A stretch of DNA of 64,000 nt from Auriscalpium vulgare. Its lineage: Eukaryota; Basidiomycota; Agaricomycetes; Russulales; Auriscalpiaceae. A program made the translations under genes and the position numbers. The notes under the pieces were generated by a model. That model ran no database searches. It saw only the letters and a program-made list of their open reading frames with translations, and had not been told where the DNA came from. Shown piece by piece: positions 58,794 through 64,000 of this stretch. The first letter of the stretch is position 1; every line of letters begins with the position of its first letter. The stretch lies in contig JAHBBC010000015.1 of the NCBI GenBank assembly GCA_019915015.1, positions 372,001-436,000 of the forward strand, in the 5' to 3' direction.

Positions 58794-60902
58794 ATGGGCG
58801 TCCAAGTCACCCCCCTCTACCAGCCCGTCGTGCGACACAGTGTCCTCGGCACTACCTTCACCGGCATCCAGCATGCCCTCTCCACTGCTGAGATCCCGGT
58901 CCACCAGTACAGGGGCATCAAGTATGCCGCCTTCCCCGGCCGCTTTCACCAGTCAAAACTCTTCTCTGCCTATCACTCGCGCACAGATGCGACGCGTTAC
59001 GGGTGTGTGACGCCATTCAACGACCGTACTCCTATGTGCTGACCCCGTGTCGTTTGACGCGTAGTCCCGTGTGCCCTCAGCCGAAAGGCCCTACAATCGA
59101 GGAAGAGCTATTCGGGTTTGCAGAGGACGAGTTCCCAGTACAAAATCTCAAGCAGATCGAGTCCGAGTGTCTGAATCTCAATATCACTTGTCCCGGCGGT
59201 CTGACACGCGAGTCGCGCATACCGGTGATGCTCTGGATCCATGGGTGCGAACGATCGTCATACTTTCGCCTCGTGTGCTGACGCGCTCTTCTTCAGTGGA
59301 GGGCATCGCGGTTCGGGATCTCACTGGCTTTGCGACGGTGGCGCCCTCGTGCAGAGCAGCGTTCGAATGGGCAAGCCCATCATCCTCGTGACGATGAAGT
59401 AAGCCCTCTTCCATTTCATCCGGCTCCACTCTCTTATACCCGCTATTAGCTACCGCCTTGGCCTGCTTGGCTTCGCCGCGAGCCCAAAGCTCGCGGCCGA
59501 CGGCGAGGATGGCATTGGGAATTACGGCCTTCGCGACCAGCGACGGGCGATGGAGTGGGTGCATCGCTTCATCACTGACTTCGGCGGCAACCCCAACAAC
59601 GTCACGGTATTCGGCGAGTCGACAGGCGCCGCAGATGTTTTGTGTCATCTTTCCTCAAGCGCGAATGCGTCACATCCCCTCTTCCAGCGCGCTATCGTCC
59701 AGAGCCCGATTATCGATCACAATATTCCCAACGTACATGTCGCCGGAGTCCATCTCTCTCGCGTAATGTCCGCGCTCAACGTGCATTCCATCGACGAGTT
59801 GCGCAAACTGCCGGTGGAGAAACTCGTCATGGTCGGCACTGGGGCACGCGCTGTCGACGACGGTATCTGGTTTTCCAAAGGCTGGAAGCAGACGCTCGGC
59901 GCGGAGGATCACCCCAGTCACCATCTTCATATTCCTGAAACCAAGTGCGCCGTCTCAGCGCAGTCGATGATCGAGCGACACCTGGCGGAGCACCACGGCA
60001 CGCCTCTTCACTCGAAAGTTCTTCAAATGATCCAGCACCAGCCGTCGCCGCCCCCGCATACGCCCCCGCTAATAGCACACCAGCCTATCATTATCGGGGA
60101 CTGCGGGTTCGAGTCTTTCGTCTACTCAATGCCCGCGCGCGAGTGGACGTCAGCAAGTGTCGTACGGCGGATCAAGGCGATATGCCAGTCGCTGGGGAAG
60201 GCATCCGCGCTGTTGCGTGCATACGACATCTCCGCGCACACCCCAGAGGAAGAGCTCGAGGACCACATCCTCGATCTCATCAACGACGCCCGCTTCGCTT
60301 GGCCAACGCACTGCGTCGCTGAGACCTACCGCCGCTTAGGTAGCGCATCGCCCAAGATCGCCGCTCCGAAGGGTGCTGCCACGGCAGGCGCATATCGCTA
60401 TGTCTTCGACCAAGAGGCGCCGCGGCGCGGCATCCCTCACCACGCTGTTGACCTTCTCTACCTCTTCGACACCGCGCGGCCGGATTTCTCTGCATCCGAT
60501 GGTCCGGACGCGTCCGCCGATTACCCAGAGTCATTCGACTCGGACTCAGACGATGGCGAGTCGTTCGACAACTCCCTGTTCGAGGGGAACGCGGCGTCCG
60601 TGGCGAGCGACGATGCGTGGACGACGCCCGTCGTTGACTCGTATACGTATGCACGCGTGCGCGACGCGGTGCAGTCGCGGTGGTGTGCCTTCGCGCACGG
60701 GGAGGCGCCGTGGGCGGAGGACAAGGCATTCGTCTTCGGGCCGGAGGGCGAGACGGGCGAGCGCAGCATGGGTATCTTCGAGGGGCGGAGGCGGATGAAA
60801 GAGTGGCATGCGGTGCTGCAGCCCCTCGGGCGGGAGATCGTCCACAAGGTTGGGCTGGAGCTGAGCAACGGGCCATCGGGGCGCGGTATGTATGTGCATT
60901 AA
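58794..60902 (+). CDS. Type-B carboxylesterase/lipase-like protein
   Basis: Alpha/beta hydrolase of the carboxylesterase type B family. Four exons, joined as TRYG/PVCPQ, WIHG/GGHRGSG and VTMN/YRLGLLG. Oxyanion-hole motif IHGGGHRG, then GNYGLRDQRRAMEWVHRFIT, nucleophile elbow GESTGA (usual GESAGA) and catalytic-His region PHHAVDLLYLFD. No signal peptide is obvious, so it may be cytosolic, unlike many fungal relatives. An acidic insert (SFDSDSDDGESFDNSLFEGN) sits between the His region and the C-terminal helix, ending SGRGMYVH. About 590 residues. Ester substrate unknown. Confidence 0.88.
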
Positions 60903-62047
60903 CCGCGCGGAGACATGCGGAGACGGCCCAATGGACGTCAAGATTGCTATCGCTCCGCGTACCCCCGACTTCGACAGGCCCACGTAGCGCTATCTGTGGC
61001 AACATCACTCTTCGTCGTTATGCGCCTTCCACCTGCCGCCGCTCCAGCTCCAGCTCCAGCTCCAGCTCTAGCCCAAACCCAAACCCAAACTCAAACTCAG
61101 GCTTGGCACTTGATACCAACGCCTCCGCCGGCTTCTCAGTGCCATGGTTCAGTTTCATTCATTTCGCTTTTCTGACGCATCTCATTCACGGGTCTCGTTT
61201 TCTGCTATTCCGTCTCTCGGTCTGCTCTGCTCTGCCTGCGTTATCTATTATCTATCTTAGAGGAAAAGGAGAAGGCATCTTATATCTCTCCGCAGCTATG
61301 CATATGCCATCTCGCGCGCTGCCGCGATACTTCACTTCACTTCACTTGCATCTCAGCCGCATCTCACCCATGAACTCCTCCATCCATACTCCATCACCTT
61401 TCTGATTGCATTCTCATTATTGTCATCGTCATGTTGTGGTCGGACGAGCGTTTGATCACTCCCCGATCCATATGCTTGTCTTCTGTCCATTACCCAGTCC
61501 GCCTGCTCTCATCATTGTTGTTACCACCTGTTGTTGTTCGATTAGCTTACTCACATCCTACGCATGTACTAGTGGCGCGTTGCGTAGTTGTATCACACAA
61601 ACGCGAATAAATTGACAGAAGTTCCAGGTTCGCATGTATGGTGCTCGGTCCGATGATGCTGGCGAGCGGGGACTTGACAATGGCAAGTCGACTCCTTCAC
61701 AGTGGTAAAAGGTGGGAATCTGATCAGTGTTTCATGGACACGACTGAACAGCGCTCTAAGCTCGTCTATCAGAACACTCTACCGCTCTTTTGGACCTGCA
61801 TACAGAATGCCTTGTCTTCCAGCGTGGATAGACCAGAATAGCCCTGCGATCACGGTTTCCAGAACACACGACACGCGGGGTCCACGACGCTCCCTCGTGC
61901 CGGAGCTTCAGCTTCACTTCTCAGCGAGCGAACATAAAGCTTACCGGCTTCTGGGCAACACAGGCGCCAGCACAAAGCCTCCGAGGGTTGGAATATAATC
62001 GTTCAACCAAGCTTACGCGAAGGCGTTGGCAACGATCCAGCATTGAA
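60903..62047. other. Convergent intergenic region with microsatellites
   Basis: 1.1 kb between the carboxylesterase and the minus-strand hypothetical gene. It holds CTCCAG and CCCAAA hexamer repeats (61041-61100) and T/C-rich sequence, probably 3' UTRs. Confidence 0.45.
61041..61100. repeat. CTCCAG and CCCAAA hexamer repeats
   Basis: About five CTCCAG units followed by about five CCCAAA/CTCAAA units, just downstream of the esterase stop. Confidence 0.75.
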
Positions 62048-62557
62048 CTATAATGCACGCGTCTGCGGTATCACCTGCAGCTTGTCCAGCCCCTCCTGCG
62101 GCACTAACCCCTTCTCGACGAGCGCGCGCATGTACCTCCCCACCCACGTCTGGCAGTCCTCGACCACGATCTTCCGCGGCTTCGCGGTCCATTCTCCGGC
62201 CGACCGCAGACTTCGCTCTGGCGGCGCGATTCCGAACGCGATGCGCTCGAGCGCGTCGGCAGGGTCCGCAGCATCCGCGGCCGCATTGGCAGACGCCGCC
62301 GTTGAGGGCACAGCGAGGCGCGCGCTGTCGAACTCGGCGAGCGCATACTCTGCGTGCGAGCGCGGCTCGTCTACGAGGCGGTATCCGCGCAGGATGTCGT
62401 GGTAGAAGCCCGCGCCGGGGTTGCCCTCGACTTGGAGCAGGGTGCCGGCGGCGCTGTGCAGCGGCGCGGACGGGTCGTAGGTTGCGAACAGTGCCCAGTG
62501 CGAGCGGCGCCCGGGCGCAGCGGGGTAGACGATGATGTAGAGCTTGCAATGAGGCAT
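62048..62557 (-). CDS. Small hypothetical protein (DUF6914-like)
   Basis: Intronless 169-residue ORF from ATG 62555-62557: MPHCKLYIIVYPAAPGRRSH, WALFATYDPSAPLHSAAGTL, VEGNPGAGFYHDILRGYRLV, then an Ala-rich middle and IVVEDCQTWVGRYMRALVEK near the end. The pattern of a short YIIVYP strand followed by HWALF resembles basidiomycete proteins known as DUF6914; this is from memory of the family only. A longer in-frame start at 62716 exists but has no extra conserved features. Function unknown. Confidence 0.65.
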   Translation of the reverse strand: MPHCKLYIIVYPAAPGRRSHWALFATYDPSAPLHSAAGTLLQVEGNPGAGFYHDILRGYRLVDEPRSHAEYALAEFDSARLAVPSTAASANAAADAADPADALERIAFGIAPPERSLRSAGEWTAKPRKIVVEDCQTWVGRYMRALVEKGLVPQEGLDKLQVIPQTRAL

Positions 62558-64000
62558 TACAGCCACACGCTCGATAGTGCAAGAAGGATGAAAGGGAGGA
62601 GAATCCAAGAAGCGCCGGCGGTTACGCATTTGGGCGCTTGTAGTTCTTTGTAGTTGTAGGGCCGCCACATCAGAACGTCTCTCCGTGTCTCCCCTCGTTC
62701 CGGACGCTAACATCACTCTCTGGCAGACACTTCAGGGTGATATATATCTACGCGTGTGGTGGATAAGCTTTGGCCTTTGAGAAGCAGAAATCCATGTAGT
62801 CTTCTGCTCTTGGGACCGCTTTCAACAACTTGCCTCTTTCCTCTCAGACTCCGATCTATCTCGAGAGCTGCTGCGCCTGCGTTGCACTTAGGAGTGGACT
62901 AGCGCTCGGCCTCGGCTCGAGCTGCGAGCTTGCGGCGCGTGCTTAGGCTAGTGGCGGCCCATGCAAGTAGACTGGTGATCATCCCTTACACACCCCTCGA
63001 GCTCAAAGATTTACTGCTCAACTGAACTCACGGACTGGAATCTGCTGAGGTATCCTTGATCAATTCTCAGAGTCGCCGAACTCATCGCCCGATGTGCGGG
63101 CATCAGTGGTCTAGAGTGGCGGATGGCAACTCCTGAGATCGGTGCGTGTATATGCCATTGCTTGAACGACGATCTGACGACTGGTGATTGTTCACAGTAA
63201 TACTCTATCCGCTGTAAGGCCATCTGACATGGTTGTCGAGCGCTTGGCGGCCGAAAACACTGACACGGTGGGCTCATGCGATTTCTGTTGTACCGCAGCT
63301 CGCCGCTCCAAGGTCCCATGTGGCTGCAGTATCTGGTCTCAGGGTTCGTAGATGGTCCCCTCTGCGGCAGGCAGTCTCCGCTGGCGACCTTACTCAGAGG
63401 ACCGTCGTTTCCGCTCCATCGCACGGCACGGCTGTCCACGTCCAGTCGTTTCGCTGGCGGTAGTCAGTGATGCATGATGGCTTGGCTTTATCGACTATCA
63501 TCTGTCAAAGTCAGCTACGGAGACTACTTGGCTCAATGGTTTTGGTCTCCGTCGAAATAGGATCACCGGGGCCACCCTCAGGCAGCGTGACATATTCATG
63601 ATGACCAGTCTGCGGCCAGAACCCGCGCGTCACGACTTATTCACGACTGTTTCACGGATATAGAGCCTCGGTGGAGGACGAGGATACTTTAGCCCTTGCT
63701 CACTTCGTTAATTGCTAGGTACTGGTTGGTGAGTCCTCGCTATTCTTCTCCATTTGTATGTGCTTCTGACATGCGTACCACGGTGTTAGTCTCAACGTCT
63801 TTGTTCATCACGACCCATTCTTCTACACTCGCTTTCAACGCTACTCCAAGTTTTCACGCGTCCAAAAAAAATTTACTCTTCCACGACCCTCTGTGTTGTT
63901 CTCCTCGCCGCCGCCATCGTGGCTCACGTGCAGTACGTCCTATTCTGCTTGACAACATCTGAGCATCTACTCACTCGTTTAATGCAGCGCCATCCCGCTA
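62558..64000. other. Right-end region without a supported gene
   Basis: 1.4 kb, AT-richer toward the end. No recognised coding motifs or repeats. A gene may begin beyond the window. Confidence 0.4.

Noticed and set aside
61072..61100. CCCAAA repeats as telomere sequence
   Set aside because: Fungal telomeres are usually TTAGGG; this is a short internal microsatellite downstream of a gene.

Overview
The window looks like a gene-dense piece of a filamentous basidiomycete nuclear genome, most likely an Agaricomycete (a polypore-like fungus is an inference, not shown). The reasons are GC-rich coding sequence, almost every gene cut by 45-60 nt GT-AG introns with ctaac/ctgac branch points and short intergenic distances. 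The gene content is also typically fungal: a fused OLE1-type desaturase/cytochrome b5, a GH18 chitinase, S10 carboxypeptidase, HIR1, and Dal5-type MFS. I could support about 23 intact protein genes, two broken gene copies, one small DNA transposon and several repeat structures. No tRNA, rRNA or CRISPR was recognised.

Layout. 0-7 kb: 3' part of a CBS-domain gene, a convergent GCFC/PAXBP1 splicing-factor homologue, and the delta-9 fatty acid desaturase. 7-10.7 kb: mostly gene-poor, with one small proline/glutamine-rich ORF. 10.7-17.3 kb: secreted serine carboxypeptidase, then two minus-strand dienelactone-hydrolase (DLH) paralogues (A broken, B intact) flanking the iron-sulphur assembly WD40 protein Cia1. 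17.9-26.4 kb: an F-box protein, YL1/Swc2 and HIR1. 27-36.9 kb: an MFS transporter, a C2H2/RING protein, an unresolved small spliced gene, Pet117, a DUF4336-type protein and a multi-pass membrane protein. 38.8-43.1 kb: a second, larger C2H2/RING protein, Swc5 and a small C2H2 protein. 43.9-47.1 kb: GH18 chitinase and adenylate kinase 6 (Fap7). 47.4-48.8 kb: a peculiar array of about 90 bp exon/intron-like modules with a large palindrome. 50.9-56.8 kb: SRP19, DLH paralogue C, and a DLH relic D split by a 999 bp transposon with terminal inverted repeats. 58.8-62.6 kb: a type-B carboxylesterase and a small hypothetical protein.

How they fit together. Most genes are unrelated housekeeping functions. 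Three are chromatin genes: Swc2 and Swc5 belong to the SWR1 complex that deposits H2A.Z, and HIR1 deposits H3-H4. Two support mitochondrial or Fe-S metabolism (Pet117, Cia1). The strongest evolutionary story is the DLH family: four copies share one exon plan. Copy A carries three apparent single-base deletions, copy C has lost one intron exactly and uses a GC-AG intron, and copy D was hit by a transposon at its exon-2 splice donor.

All gene models were spliced by eye from the sequence. Family assignments rest on recognised motifs, not on a database search.
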